Shown one piece after another: positions 43,549 through 56,929 of a stretch of DNA of 64,000 nucleotides. Within the stretch, counting starts at the first letter, position 1, and the number at the start of each line of letters is the position of its first letter. The notes beneath the pieces are model-generated. The model made no database searches and was not told the DNA's origin. It was given only the letters and a program-made list of their open reading frames with translations. The position numbers and the translations under genes are program-made. Location of the stretch: positions 1,550,001 to 1,614,000 of the forward strand of contig JAFEVB010000022.1 in NCBI GenBank assembly GCA_032629725.1. The letters are read 5' to 3'. Origin of the DNA: Gremmenia infestans (lineage: Eukaryota > Ascomycota > Leotiomycetes > Helotiales > Hamatocanthoscyphaceae).

Positions 43549-46500
43549 TTAATCGGTATCAGCAGGACTTTCAGGAGGGCTAACTTCCCCAGCAGGAATC
43601 CTGTCTCTCAACCACGCCAGCGTAGCTTCTGTTCCCTTCTCCAAAATGGTGTATTTGGGGACTCGGAACCGGTTCATGCTCACATTAAAACTTTGCAATC
43701 CTCCGGGTCCACCTAGCAAACCAATACGGGCGTTGAGACTGCTGATATCATTGCTACTGCAGTCCAAAGACCTCAGCCCCTTCACAGACTCTGGAGACAA
43801 CTCTCTGATGGTATTATGGGAAGCAAAAAGTGCAACCAAGTTCGGGAAGTGTTGTCTTAGAGGAGGCAGGGACGTCAGCCGATTGAAACTAATATCGAGC
43901 TTCTCCAGATGAGGTGCATGAAGATGTTGCATTAAAGGTTGTAAAGAATTGAACGTGTTAGAGCTCAAGTTAAGCTCTTTCAGCATGGGCAATTCTAAAT
44001 CATCCTTCATGAAATTATCGCTGTTCAACTCGTTATGGGCCAAGGAAAGTGTCGTCAGAGTTGCCGCAAAGAAGGCAATAGAAGCTGGTATCTCGTTGAA
44101 CTTGTTGTGGTGCAACTGCAGCTCCTTGATTGGATCTCTAGCAGCAGCTTCAGCTGCCGAAACAGGGTTGAGCGAGTGAGACTGCGTGTTGGATCGATCC
44201 AAGACGCCCCCAGCTTTGACAGGCCACTCGAACGAAGAATGATTTGGAGAGATAGGCGAGACAGGAGCGGAATAAAATCCACCATCAGTATCCGTCTCCT
44301 TATCGACCTCCTGTTCAGGTGGTGCCATTCTTGCCTTCAAGGCGCGCTTTAGGTCTGTGGCATCCATTCCAGCAAACTTTTTCTCTCTTAGGGGGTTGCC
44401 GCTAATCCGGAAAATATCGAGGTTGTCCATGGATCCAATTCTTTCGTCTATGACTCTGATGTTGTTGCCACTGAAGTTTACATTTTTTACTTTGCTAAGT
44501 GAGACGAAACCTTCTGGAATATCTACAATGCTATTGTCCTCAGCAGCAATTGTAAGAAGGGAGATCCATGATATTAAGTCAGGAAGCCTTCCGATTCGAT
44601 TGGACGAGCAGCTTAGTTGATGGAGAGAGGGAAGGCTGAGCTGGCCCGAGGCTGCCAGACAAGTGAGAGAATTAGATGTCACATCTAGAAGCTGGAGGTT
44701 TGGCAGCTCTTCCACGTCGGCTGAGACAAGCGCACCAGATAGTTTGTTCTTTGCGGCTAGGAGTTCAACGAGAGGCAGGTTGCGTAAAGTCGTGAATGGC
44801 AGTGATGTGAGACTGTTCTCGTTGACATTGAGAACTCGCAAATTTACGAATTCGGCAATTACATCAGGCAAAGATGTCAAAGCATTCCGCTGCAATTCAA
44901 GAGTCTCGAGCTTTTGCAGGCTGGATATTCTTTCATCCAGAGAACCAGTCAGCTTGTTGTCTCCAAGCTTCAGGTCTCGCAAGGACGGAATTTGGGAGAT
45001 GACTTCAAAACATGCATTCCCGAGGTTGTTATTGGTCTATATGTAGTTAGTATTAAAATTTCACCTTGTACAACTCACTTACGAGGTTTAGGGTTGTCAA
45101 CATCTCGAGTCTCCTCAATCCAAGAGGCAAAATTATCAGAACGTTTCCATGCAGGTCTAGCGTTTCCAGTCCGCCGAATTGATTTCCTTTGGCATCCTCA
45201 TCATCCATGTGCTCACGTGGATCAATATCAGGAAATATATCGTCATGAATCACTTCAAGCTCATTACCAGCCGCGACAAATCTTTTCAGATCTACAGTCT
45301 CGGCCCATGATCCATCTTCAATCGCATCCAAATCGTACATATTCATGACTTCCTCGGGTATCTCCTTGAATCCCATTGCTGCGATGTTCAATCGCCCATC
45401 GGATCGTGCAGCATCGATACGCTTGCGAAGAATGCCTTTGGAGCTGTTCTGGCCGACTTGCTGGTTGAAAGGGTCACCCGCAAGACCGAAATCGAAAGTC
45501 CCGCTTGGAATCACAGGTACTTCCTGGCCCTTTAGTCCAGTATCAGTCACCATTTTTGTGGCAGCAGCTCGCTTCGCGGCTTTAGCTTTTGCAATTTGAT
45601 CACGGAGTGCCATAGAAGATTTCCTTGGGGTAATATCTTGAACATCTAGCGATACAGAAGCTGCTGCAGTCGTTGCAGAGATTTTAGAGGTAGTTGAAGT
45701 AGCTTCGGATGATGTATTTGAGAACGCAGTTGACTGCTTCTTTGGGTCAAATCCAATTCGATCGATGTCACTAGCTTTGTCTAATGCCGGCATTGAAGGC
45801 TTGCGGAATAATCCATTGACAGAGGCACGTGGTTTCAGTGGGCGGGAGGCAATTGTCTTGCTTCCTTGTCTGATGCCTGGTATCCTAGCTGTGGATTTGA
45901 CAGGGCTTGGCGAACGCTGTGCCGATGCACCATACTTAGGAGACAGCTGCTGTGAGATAGAAGTATCTAGTGTGGGAGGCATATTGGCGCGTAAAACTGA
46001 TGGTGTTTTAAGTGACTTTCCAATGTTTGCAAGACTAGGTCGTTTCGATGGAGTCTTGAAAGTGTTTGTAGAAGCACGGAAATCCACAGGAGCGGCTTGG
46101 CCAAGTCCAAGTCCTGGTCCTCCGCTTGAGCTAGGTCTCGAGCTCACCGATCTAGATGGTGGCCGCATGGATCCATCTGAAAGGTGACTAGAGCCCGGCC
46201 TGGAGGATTGGAGGCCACTAGATGGAGGACGCAAAGGGCTTTCGGAGGTGAAGAAGCTTGAATTCCTTTTTCGCACTACAGGAGAGGACGGTATGCTCTG
46301 CAAAGTCTCCATTGTTCGTTCTGAGAGTGACGGCCGGGCCCTTCTAGGAACCTTCGCTTTGCTCAGCAGCTGGCCCTCTGACTCTTCCAAGATAGGATTC
46401 TCATCTTCTTGCAAGACTCCTTCTTCTCTTCTAGTATCAAGCCGTAATTGGTCATCGCCGGAGAAGTTTCGTGAAGGTTTTTTGAAGAGGGTTTCACGAC

Positions 46501-46801
46501 TAGGCCGTCGGGAGACGTGTTGATTTGAGGGAGTGAGACCGCCTAATGAATTGCGGTTTTTGGATGGGGTTGCAGGATTGCGTAGCTTCGACGGGGTTGA
46601 GGTCGAGGTCGAACTCGACGAAGAGAGATTGTCGCTGGAGGGGGCATTTCGAAGTCGCGGATTGACGATAGATGATTTTGCATTTTGGAGCAAGTTCAAG
46701 TTCTCTCTAGATGGAGCAGGGCGCAGGCCAGCACGGGGCACAGGCAGCTTCGAAGGTCTGGGAAGCCCAGACGGTCTGGTCCCGCTGGTCGACTGATCCA
46801 T
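43549..46801 (-). CDS. Leucine-rich repeat protein, LRRC40-like
   Basis: Two exons, 45083-46801 and 43549-45036 (GTAAGT/TATAG, phase 0), giving 1068 residues. Residues 1 to about 440 are disordered and Ser/Pro/Arg-rich with many SP and SRP sites (SGLPRPSKLPVPRAGLRPAP), suggesting phosphorylation or microtubule/cytoskeleton association. The second half begins DAARSDGRLNIAAMGFKEIP, the LRRC40 opening, and then runs through about 15 or more LxxLxLxxNxL repeats (LETLDLHGNVLIILP; LETLELQRNALTSLP; LEKLDISFNRLTSLPP). A linker of about 80 residues splits the repeats near residue 800, as in LRRC40 relatives. It is presumably a protein-interaction scaffold. The intron falls inside a repeat, at TTLNL/TNNNLG. 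Confidence 0.88.
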
Positions 46802-47812
46802 GATGTGGATTGTGATTGCGATACCGGTATGAACAGGGAAGTTATAGAGTATTCAGGAGTTGTACATAATGTTGACTGCGGCGTCAATAAACAATAGGCG
46901 GGCGTACTTGTAAACAAACTTGGGGAATTGTGCAGATGGAAGCTTGTTACGAATGATTCGAAATGCAAGAGTGGAAATGAACAGCAAGATTAATGAGTTC
47001 GGAATATTAGGTACAAGTATCTCTGCTAAGCTGCACCCAAGGAAAGGACTGGTGTGAGCGTCGTTAATCTTCGTTGCCAGGGCCAGGGAAAGTGCAGAGC
47101 AGGTGAAGCTTTGACACCAGATTAACCTACGCACGGACCAATGATAACCCCTGTCTCCATGAGGCTGGTTGTGGCTGGTTGTGGCTGGACTGGTAATAAA
47201 AAAAACATTGAAGAGCTCTCAGCTAACAATATATTGTTATAGAGCTTTATATATATGTGAACGTATTTTAACTCTTTGCGACTTGAGATAATGCATATAT
47301 TCAATTCTCCCAATTCTTCACTTATTGATTGCAACATACATTATATTGATCATTTCACGTGCCTCCCAGCCTCGTCCATTTCAATCGCCCTGGAGACCGG
47401 TCCGACCTTTTTCCAGCCCCGGCTATTTTGAAACGACCCCAGCTTTTGCTATCGCATCGCATCGCAACATCCGCTCCCCAAGATTCAAGAACACCTCCTG
47501 GCGCACTCACAAGACTGCCCTCCCACTCGCTCTTACTTCACTCAGGACGATACAAGACGATACCGATTGCGTCGTTTGCCATCTTGCTGTATACCTAGAC
47601 GCGCCGCGCGCTCTGTTTCCCAGGAATCTCTTGCGCGAAGCACACACGGGCACAAGTACAGTACCTGCGCAACAAGCTTCACCAACCATCTGATCTATCC
47701 AAGTCCTTCACTAAATCCGAATACATTTGTTGCTACCTGGTATAAACTACGCGACTTGGCTACACAACCCAGCTGACCTGTCCGTAGACCTATTGCAAAC
47801 AAGACAATCACC
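46802..47812. promoter_or_regulatory. Divergent promoter region
   Basis: About 1 kb between divergent genes. A tandem GGTTGTGGCT decanucleotide repeat lies at about 47166-47187, and the right half is a pyrimidine- and C-rich leader. The plus-strand frame 47325-47693 is low-complexity and not supported as a gene. Confidence 0.4.
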
Positions 47813-49426
47813 ATGTCATCCCCTAGCTCCTTCGAGGAGACTGCCACTCCGCTCGAGGGTCCCTCCACACCGCAGAATCAAGAGATGGATCTGCCCCCTA
47901 GACACGATACACATCGATCTGCATCCCCGGCTACCTCAATGATGGTTGTTCCTAGCTCGACACTCCTCACATCCTCTATGACCCCGCCACCATCCTCCCA
48001 GAACCCAAACTCCCGTCATACCCTCACCTCAAACCGCCAATCTCCCACACCAAACCCGTCAATTCTGTCATCTCCTCCACCTACCATAGTCAACGGTGCT
48101 AAGAGAGAGCCTGCTGGTTCCTTCAAAAGGCCGCCTCCCGACCAAATTGCCAGCGCTGGCCCTGAGGAACTTCGTGAAATGCTTCACGAAGCCTTATCAT
48201 ATTGTTCAACCATGGATATTTCCGCTCGAGAGGCTCGCATGTCTGAAGCTCATTGCAAGTTGCAGTATAATCTACTGACCATCGAAAGCGAGGAAGCTGT
48301 AAAGCATTTGGAAGTGGAGCACGACATGACTCTTCGTGAGGTTGACCTCCTCCAAATGCGCGTTCGAGATGCACACGCGCCCCCAGAGCTTGATATGTAC
48401 AAGAAGCGGTGCCAGAAGCTCGAAGAGCTGCTAAGTAATGTCTCTGAACAGCTGCGCAGAGCCAAGAGGTTGATTATCTCCAAGGATGATGATCTCTCTG
48501 ACATGCACATGGAGGCCAAACAGTTGCGAGATCGCATCCGTCAAAACCGCAAGCATATCAACGACATGCGTAGCCCTGGCGGTCCACTCCATATAACCAG
48601 CCTCCAGAACTCTCCTGTGACTCCACAGCAATACCGGTCAACTCCTAAGCACACGCCAATGACCAACAGATCCATTCGCCAAGCCCGTGATCATAGCCAG
48701 GAGCCATTTGCTGCTTTGCTTCTTGCCGATCGGGTCTTGAGCCAAGAAAACAATAGTGCACCCTCAACCCCAATCATTAGCAGACGCCCGGATCCACGTA
48801 CCCCAAACAAACACAGCCGTGGAGTTCAGTCACTCTCATCTCTACCCAATACTCCCCGATCTGGTAGACCCGGCACAGCTAACTCTACTCTTCTCCCATC
48901 TGTCCAGTTCTCGCCTCAAGCCGAGACTCGTGTTGCGAATACTCTTATTCATGGAATAGTTCAACAGTCTCGAGAGCGACGCCACAAGTCTCGTGATAGC
49001 ACCATCTCTGCTTCTGATACTGAAGAAATTGCTCGAGCTGCTGCTGAATACCGTGGAGAGAGCCAAGATATTCCTGAGAGTCAGGCTAGCCAGAGTGCAA
49101 CTGAGATGCTTCGACTCGATCCACGCGAATCCTTTGAGGTTGCGGCATCTCGAACTACAACGCCAACACCTGCTGGAGATAAGAGGTAGGAACTTCCTTT
49201 AGCTTCCAAGCCATTCCAAGCATTCTCTAAATATCCTAGAAGAGCTGTGACTAATCTGTTTTGTAGTCTGCAACAATCCAAGATCTTTGGTGGACTTACT
49301 AAGCCCGTTATTGAAAAGAGAAAACACACAGCAGAGTACAGCAGGGAGTATCCTGCAAAGAAGGTTCGATCTAATGCAACTGGAGGCATTGGCTTGGGAA
49401 TCGGCTTGGATTCTACTCGAGCATGA
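47813..49426 (+). CDS. Fungal coiled-coil protein of unknown function
   Basis: Two exons, 47813-49185 and 49267-49426 (GTAGGA/TGTAG, phase 2), giving 510 residues. Residues 1-100 are Ser/Thr/Pro-rich; about 100-245 form a strong coiled coil (PEELREMLHEALSYC, EVDLLQMRVRDAHAPPELDM, KLEELLSNVSEQLRRAKRLI, MEAKQLRDRIRQNRKHIND). The rest is disordered with SP/TP motifs and a basic segment VIEKRKHTAEYSREYPAKKV near the end, a likely bipartite nuclear signal encoded by exon 2. The C-terminus is Gly-rich (GGIGLGIGLDSTRA). The pattern of many SP/TP sites suggests cell-cycle kinase control (inference). I do not recognise a characterised homologue. Confidence 0.8.
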
Positions 49427-50937
49427 GCAACAGCTTCGTCCGCAACTGGAAAATGTTATTCTCTACTTCAACTAGTGATGGCACAACACCGAATTCGACT
49501 CTCTTATCCTGTATGACGGTCCTCGTAATGAATGAATGACTTTAAGTTTGCTTGAGCTTCTTTTTTCTCGTTGCTGAAAGTCTCACTGAAGACTTTCCCG
49601 GAGTAAAGTAATTTCTCTTCTCCTTCAACCAACAATTGTACTATAGCAAGAATCGGTCACGGAGTTGGTCTGGCGATATCTCACCATTTGGTTTTGCAGC
49701 GGCAGTTAGGGTGCCATGTGGTTGGACTTTGCCGGATACCATGCCATGAACCATATTTGGATGGAAGCGCTGGTGCATACGAATGAAAAGAGTTTCTCGA
49801 GGAATGACAAGATGTGCCTCTGCACTTGTGAATAGACTAAATGAGGTACCTAGTAGCTTCAGGCATCAAGAATCTGTAGCCCTAGACAGTCAGATCCTTA
49901 GCCCAGCAGATTCAAGGTTTAATTTCTCAAAATTGCCCTTGCACAGGAGCATGCTTCTTGGGATTTGTTATGTTGATGAACCAATACATTCAGTATCTTG
50001 GCGAATTTGCCAATGCCCTTTCCTCTCCTGTCCTCCCCCTCGCTCTCCCGTGTTGATAACAACGGCTCTCAAGTTGGCAAGCTGCATTACAGTACGGACG
50101 TAAAGACTGCGCCACCACGCTGTCGCACGACTCGACTTTATCCAGCCTCTTCGAACGGAGCAACGGCAGCTAACTATCGTCACTTATTGCCGAATATACC
50201 GTCCCGTATTCCCTTGGCGGTAGCCTTCCCTTCGACGTTGATAGAAGCTCAGAGGCTTACTCAGCAGAGTGCGAGGCCACCAATTGAACCTACACCTTCT
50301 CACAATCCCCACTCCCCACTCCCCACCCCCATCCACGATTCCACATCCTGTCCTTCTGAGCCTCTGCATATTTTTTCCCTCAAATCCTACCGACGCGGTT
50401 AGAAGTCAATATCTTGCAAGGCTGAGAAGGATGCTTCAATGACGAAGCCTTCTCGTCATTTTTACTTGTACGCCGACCGTGCAAGCACTGCGGCGGATAT
50501 AAGACAAGGCAAGCTCGCCAACCGACTTGAATGAAATCAATCTCAAAATAGCCTACCGTACCTACCTACCTACATCTACATACAACGGCAACAACTACTC
50601 CCGCTTTTATTCATTTTTATTCATTCAATTCAATTAACATCAATTTGAAGGCTGACTGAACTCCCAAAGTTGCGGGACTTTTATTTCGCAGCTTGCTTGA
50701 TTGAAAAACAAACTCTTTGTCTTGAGCAACTCGTGTTTGCAATTTTATTTTCGATCGTGGCGCAGCATCCTTTCTAGGCTACTCTACAAGAGCGAGCGCC
50801 TTTATCGCCAACCCACTAATTCCAAACACGGCCCGTCTCGCGAAGCAATACATATCTGTACTGGTATTAGAGGGTAGATAGAGTCTCGTCTCGTTTCTGC
50901 TTTCCCCCTAAAAATATCGAGTCAGCAGCATTATATC
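49427..50937. other. Long intergenic region
   Basis: 1.5 kb with no supported gene. Simple-sequence tracts occur: CCCCACT repeats near 50311, a (CTAC)n tract near 50561, and TTCATT-rich sequence near 50607. The frame 49998-50402 has no protein family features. The right end is the leader of the SmgGDS-like gene. Confidence 0.45.
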
Positions 50938-53607
50938 ATGGCGGACGGGATGCACGATTATTTCATGGGAGGCTCAGAGGCTACAAATAGTGGGGCGCGG
51001 GATCCTCTTGATTTCTTGACCTCAAATATCCCTTCGAGAACGACGCCAATAAATCCCATGTCCATCTCGAGGCCGTCGAATCTGAATCTGAATCTGTCTG
51101 GGGATGCTATGCTCGCTATGTTGAAGCAGATTCAGGATATTTTTGACTCGGAACCGGAGGATGAGAATGAGGATCAGGTGATGGCGGAGGATGAGGAGGA
51201 TGTTGAGGAAGAGGTTGATCTTGAGGATCAGCAGAGGAGGACGGAGAAGTTGAAGATGGCCCTTTCACCGCTGGCTCAGTTGTGGTGGTCTAGTTCCGAG
51301 CAGATTGATTTGGCCGCGGAAAAGTTGGCGGATGGGAGTCGAGAAAGTAAGTACAACAGCTCTTGAAACTATTCCTTCCACATTCCATCACCTCTCTTTC
51401 CTTCGCTTTAATTATCACTTTCACTTTACACAAAGAAATTGATATACTATGCTACGGTCGCTGTTGTGATATGTCACTCCTCTAAACTTCAACACCTTCT
51501 AAGAAACCTACTAATACTTCCTAGTAAAATGGAGAATACCATTAGGAGATTCTGGTATCTTAAATTTCTTTCTTGAAATACTAAGGGCACATACCCTCAG
51601 ACATACGTTGAAAATCCATATTCTACGCCTCATTGGCAACTCCTGCGCGGACACAGGTAAGTTCTCATATGACTCCTAAATGCCGAGACTAAATTTAGTA
51701 GATGAGAATCGTGGCCGCGTTGTTGCGTCAAACTATCTACCTTCAATAATTCTTCAATTAAAAGATACCTCTTTGCTGCCTTTTGCGATACCAGTTTTGT
51801 ACAACATTTGCATGGATTTTGGTAAGCTCTCTATTTTCAAGCAGATACGAAGAGAAGAATGGCGTTCTGACTTCTCTAGACCCTGCTCAACTCCAGGCTT
51901 CGAATTCATTCCTCTCCAAAGAACTCATCGAGCTCATCTCAGGTCCCTCTTTGAACGATTGCAGAGCATTTCTCGTATATATCAGCAGAATACTTGATCT
52001 AATGATCACGCAACGTAAGTGACGGAAATCCTACCCCGCGAAACCCAACTAATAGATGACTAGCTGCTGAGCCAGCAAACGCCCCTGAACAATTGGTGAT
52101 GGTCCTCTTTCAGATTGCAGTTGATAGAGAATCACCATGTGACATGGATGATTACGTCGCTCTTGTCAAAACAGCAGTGGCATATATGAAGCACGAAAAA
52201 TTCCAAAAGGCCTTGGTAGCGCAAGGAGGCATTGATACAAGCCTATCGGTTCTAGTCGATTCGTATACGCGATTCGATTCCGCTCCCTCAATCGGTACCT
52301 CGTCACCGGACCAAGACGAAGCAAGAGCCCTCTCAGAAATGCGCAGCAGTCTCAATCAAGTATTTGCAGACGTCTCGGTCTTACCAGAATTCGCAGAAGC
52401 ATATCCGGTCATCTCGCCCGTCACCAGTTCGCTCCGCCGCTGGCTCTCAAGCCCGCAACTGCAACTCCAAGTCTGCGCATGCATCATGCTTGGAAACCTA
52501 GCCCGCACCAAAAAAGCATGCATAGAATTCGTGCACACATCACAAGTGCACCGCCCCCTCACCTACATCATCACGGAAACCAACGACTCGCAACTCCTAC
52601 ACTCCGCCATCGGCTTCCTCAAAAACCTCGCCCAGCCCACCGAGAACAAAGAACTCATCGGCACCGACGAAATCTGGGCCGGCTTCCCGCGTCTCTGGCT
52701 AATGGACACCCTGCAACCCGTGCAACACTCCTCCATCTCCCTCGCGCGCCTGCTCATCGACCGCACCTTTGAAAACGTACGACGCGTATGTCGACGCCTC
52801 TCCAAAGACGAAGACTCCCCTGCGTACCAGCGCTCCAACCTCTCGCTCCTCATCGCGCTCTTCGACCGCACGGACATCGAGCCGGTCAAGATGGAGATCT
52901 CGCGGCTCATCACAGCAGTCTGCCGGACCTTCAACACGCACTCCTTCACGGACCTTGATGTCATGACGCGCGTGCGCCGCAACTTCTTCACCATGCACCC
53001 GGACGTCGGGCGCCCGCTCGCATTCATGGTGTCGCAGACCAAGTGGCCTGTCGTGCGCTCCGAGGGCTGGTTTGTATTCGCGCTCATGGCGCATTTCCCC
53101 GACGGCGCGCAGTGTATCAGCGACATGATGCAAGACGTCTCCGTCTTCCAACCACTCGTCGAACTCCTCACCGGCAAAAACATCGTCGATTATAAATCTC
53201 CCTCCCCTTCTGCATCCACCTCCGCATCCGCTTCCGTCTCCCCCGCAGCTAGCTCCACTTCTCCCCCCACATCAGTTTCAGCTTCTTCCCCCACCACTTT
53301 CCCCCTCGACTCCCCCACACCCCCAAAACCGCAACCGCACGCCCAAGCGGCAGAAATGGCGCGTCTCGACCGCGAAAATGCACTCGTAATGGTAAACGAG
53401 CTCCTGAAAAACATGGGCGGTCAAATGGCAGTGATGCGCAGAACGCTCTTCGAGGACTTGCTCAGGGGCGGCGGACAGTTGGTTATGAGTTATAGGGAGG
53501 CGCAGCCGATGTGGGAGGATCAGAGTAAGCCGAAGAATGAACGGGCGCGCGCGGGGTTGAATTTGCAGGAGGCGACGGTGGAGAGTCTGAAAGAACTTAT
53601 GGGTTGA
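50938..53607 (+). CDS. SmgGDS-like armadillo protein (Rap1 GDS1 family)
   Basis: Five exons: 50938-51346, 51525-51656, 51699-51821, 51880-52014 and 52064-53607, giving 780 residues. The N-terminal 80 residues are disordered, followed by an acidic stretch (EPEDENEDQVMAEDEEDVEE). Armadillo-type helices follow: LNFFLEILRAHTLRHTLKIH, SIILQLKDTSLLPFAIPVLY, ACIMLGNLARTKKACIEFV and LLHSAIGFLKNLAQPTENKE. The last is the typical SmgGDS repeat. An Ala/Ser/Pro low-complexity insert at about 640-690 interrupts the C-terminal part. SmgGDS proteins act as chaperones or exchange factors for small Ras/Rho GTPases. The intron 51822-51879 is set by the acceptor TCTAG at 51879; the nearer AGs give introns of 23 to 36 nt. 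It converges on the monooxygenase. Confidence 0.85.
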
Positions 53608-53927
53608 GTGGTGAGTGGAGCATTGGATTATGGATGCGATACTAGATGATTAATTGATTAATACATACACGGAATGGGATGGAATGGACTGGGAAAAATT
53701 CAAGAAGCATTGTTGATGATCTTGATTTTAGACTAGTAATGATATGATGTCCCTTTATTTGAAAGTAACAAAACTCAAATTGTGAAATCCTACATGGTAG
53801 AAGCAAGCAGCATATTTCGAGGAAAAATAAAAATGACACATGTTACTACTAACTCTAAATATATAAAGGTACAATATCCGTCTACTCTATACCATGTCTC
53901 ATCTCCTCATCTACTGCATATGTACTC

Positions 53928-56080
53928 CTAAACCCTCCCTCCAAGCCCCATCAAAAGCCTTCCACTCCCTTGCAAAACCCCCCTCGCAATATCCCTCAGC
54001 ACCAACCTCACACTCTGTCCATTCGTCTTTAGCCTGTAGACCCAAAGCAGAACAGCGATGGCCGCGAGGGATTTTGTAAGTGTCCTCACGCGTTTGAGGG
54101 CCAGGCCGCGGCGCGTGTAGGTGATGTCCCAGTCTTTCCAGGTAGGGAACATACAGCGGAGTGTGAAGTTGAGTTGCGAGTATCTGTGTATAGTAAGTAT
54201 ACTTGTTAACAAGTGCGACAAAATGTTTGAGAATGAGGGGTGATGGGAGGGGGGAGGGGAGCATACGGATAAACAGTTGAATTCCACCCTGCCTCCGTCT
54301 GATACCAACTCCAACACCCGCCCGTATTCCAAACTCTCTTCTTCAACGCTCCCTGAATATCCCGCGCCCACGCTACCTCTGCCTCCCTCTTAACCTCCAC
54401 GCGCTCTACCGCGCCAGCGAGCAGCGGTTTAACGAACTTGAGAGTGAGGTTCACCATGTTTTCCGAAGCGAGGATCACGGAGGAGTGGCCCGTCGCGGTG
54501 TTCGGCCCGAAGATGGTGAAGAAGTTCGGGAACCCGTCCATGGCTACGCCCATGTACATCTGCGGGCCTCCTCGCTCCTGCCACACGTCGTGAATGTCCT
54601 TTCCGCCACGTCCGATTATCGAGAGCGGGTGTAGCCATTGCGTGACTTGGAAGCCGTTAGCGAGGATGATGATATCGGCTGGGAGCGTTGTGGATTCGGC
54701 TTCTTCTGGTACTGAGTCTTGCTGTTTGGCTAGGCCGATGGTCACGGAGTTCGAGGAGACGGATGTTAGAGGCAGGGTGGTGAGTTCGATTCTCGGGTCG
54801 TTGAGCCCGGGAAACCATGTAGCGTCGAAGATACGTCTCTTACAGCCAACACTGTAGTCAGGCGTGAGGATCTCGTGATACTTTTCGGGGACGCTTGCTT
54901 TCATGTGCTTGAGGAGTCTGGCTTCTAGTTTTGCGCGTTCTTTGACGTGGTAGTCTTCGGAGCCGAAGAGACGCCAGTCGTATTCTGCGCCGGTGGCCAT
55001 GATGAAGCGTAGGGTTTTGCTGAAGCCGGGGAGGTTGTTGTTGAGCCAGGGTGCCCATTTCTCCCACCATTCTAGTCCTCCTGGCGGGAGGGCTCGTGGG
55101 ACTACCCATGGAGGTGAGCGCACTGCATAGGATCAATGTTAGCGTTACTCATTCAAGAAGGTTGTGAATAGGTTGTGGACATCTTGGAAACATCTAGAGC
55201 CTCGAGTAAAATTTGAGGAAATTACTCAGAATTCCCCATCACTTTGAGATAGGAATGAAAGCAATCTCGAGTATCGTACTTAGTTGTGTTACTGATTTAG
55301 CGCCGTAGTCTTTGGTGAGGCGAGGAACGAATTGAGCTGCACTGCAACCAGTTCCGATAACAACGACATCTTTGTCCTTGAGATCAATGTCATATCTCCA
55401 TCTTGCCGAATGGAAGATTTCTCCCTTGAACGTTTCTTGTCCCGGAACATTCTCTGGCCATATTTTAGGCTCTACTAGACCACCGACGCAACTGATGAGT
55501 ACCTTGGCTCGAATCTTCTCCTCTGTGACATAAACGGATAGTGGGCCATCACTTGCAATCTTTTGAGCTCGGTCGTATTCGCTGAGGTCTCCTACACCAG
55601 CGGTCAAGGTCTGCAATGTCACCTCCCAGACTTGCTCCGATTCTAGCCACTTGCATTCCCTGATGTCTGTATTGAGCTGGATCTTGTCGACAATCTCATA
55701 CTTCTCACAAACACCTTGGAGATATTTGACAATCTCAGGACCACTAGGGTGAAAAGTCGTCCAGTCGGGATTTGGTGAGAATGAAAACGAATAGAAGATT
55801 GCGGGGCTGTATGAAGGATTAGTACGTAGACAGTCTGAGGATGTACGAGTAGGTGGGTGGAGTACACATCGCAAGCAACACCTGGATATCTGTTGATCCA
55901 CCATGTTCCTCCAATTCCAGACTGCCTGTCAAAGATTCTGAATTGGTCGAATCCGAGCTCTTCCTTCAATCGACAGCCCATAGCAATGCCTGATTCTCCT
56001 GCACCGACAATGGCGACGGGGTAGTATGTGTAACTGCTGGCATCGTAGCCATTATCTTTCCGTATTCTCTGTTCGACCAT
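53928..56080 (-). CDS. FAD-dependent monooxygenase, Baeyer-Villiger type
   Basis: Four exons: 55866-56080, 55280-55806, 54267-55122 and 53928-54183, giving 617 residues. The first Rossmann motif is VAIVGAGESGIAMG (GAGESG at 26-31); the NADPH-binding motif is VVIGTGCSAAQFVP. The Baeyer-Villiger fingerprint is present between them as FKGEIFHSARWRYD (FxGxxxHxxxW). Further blocks: GIGGTWWINRYPGVACDVP, VTQLMRSPPWVVPR across the last intron, IILANGFQVTQWLHPL and FFTIFGPNTATGHSS. It would use NADPH and O2 to insert oxygen next to a carbonyl or hydroxylate a substrate, which cannot be named. The C-terminus carries a basic segment with a short hydrophobic stretch (SLAAIAVLLWVY) that could bind membrane. 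The 157-nt intron at 55123-55279 is unusually long for this window. Confidence 0.88.
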
Positions 56081-56929
56081 CTTAACGAGTCGCCGACTAT
56101 GAGAAAAGTTGAGGAGAGGAGTGGAATTGAGAAAGAAGAAGAAGAGACAGCTGTACAGATTCCTGGGGAAAGGAGAAGGAGGTATCTTATACTAGCCTAG
56201 TGCTACGTAAAATAGTCCATGTCAAGCGGGGGAACTCCACGCAATATCCTTGTACCGAGGCGTCGGCATCGTAGGTACCTATCTGGGTACTCGAGGTACA
56301 GTACACCGTATAGTATGACCGCATGACGATGGTGGAGACGAGGAAGTCTAACAGCACAGCACAGCACAGCTGCAACGTCAACGTCCTTTGAAGGATTGAC
56401 TAGACTTGATGCAAAGAAATGACAGATACCTACTCGTTCTCGGAAACAACGAACTGTCCTTGAGTCCTTCTGAGAAAGGTTTCATGAAATGCCACATACT
56501 TCCATCTGCAACCATTATTTTGTACGGAGTATGTGCAGTTGCATCCACAATAATCGACCCCGGCCCCGCCCATCGCTATGATACCCCAGGCCCGGCCAAT
56601 CGCTTCCGCAGTTCCAGCTGATACATACATAAGACTACATGGTCGGAGTGAAATAATTGAACGATTGAACGAGTAGCTCATAAAACTTCGGAAAGTAGAA
56701 TGTACCACGTAGGACCCGATTGAGGTTGATATCCGCAATCCTTGGAAGGTTTGTGAGATGATAAAATTAAACATGCTACGTTGACGATAAATAGTAAGTT
56801 ACATACAGTAAGCCAACGGGGCGCGTCGGCCACACCCGCCGCCACCAAGCGAAGCTTCAGAAGCTCGACTCCATTCCATGTCTTCTCTATTATAAGTTAG
56901 TCTCCCCTCCCCCGAATACTCCGGGAGTC
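56081..56929. promoter_or_regulatory. Divergent promoter region
   Basis: About 850 bp between the divergent monooxygenase and JmjC-type genes. A CAGCA-rich repeat lies at about 56352-56370. No coding sequence was supported. Confidence 0.4.

Noticed and set aside
47325..47693. 122-codon ORF in the leader of the coiled-coil gene
   Set aside because: C-rich low-complexity sequence, several overlapping frames equally open, no family character.
51822..51857. Very short intron in the SmgGDS-like gene
   Set aside because: Acceptors giving introns of 23, 31, 33 or 36 nt were considered; the 58-nt intron ending TCTAG keeps frame and matches the family text better.
52563..53183. 206-codon antisense ORF over the SmgGDS-like gene
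   Set aside because: Shadow of GC-biased codon positions; no protein family features and fully inside a supported coding exon.
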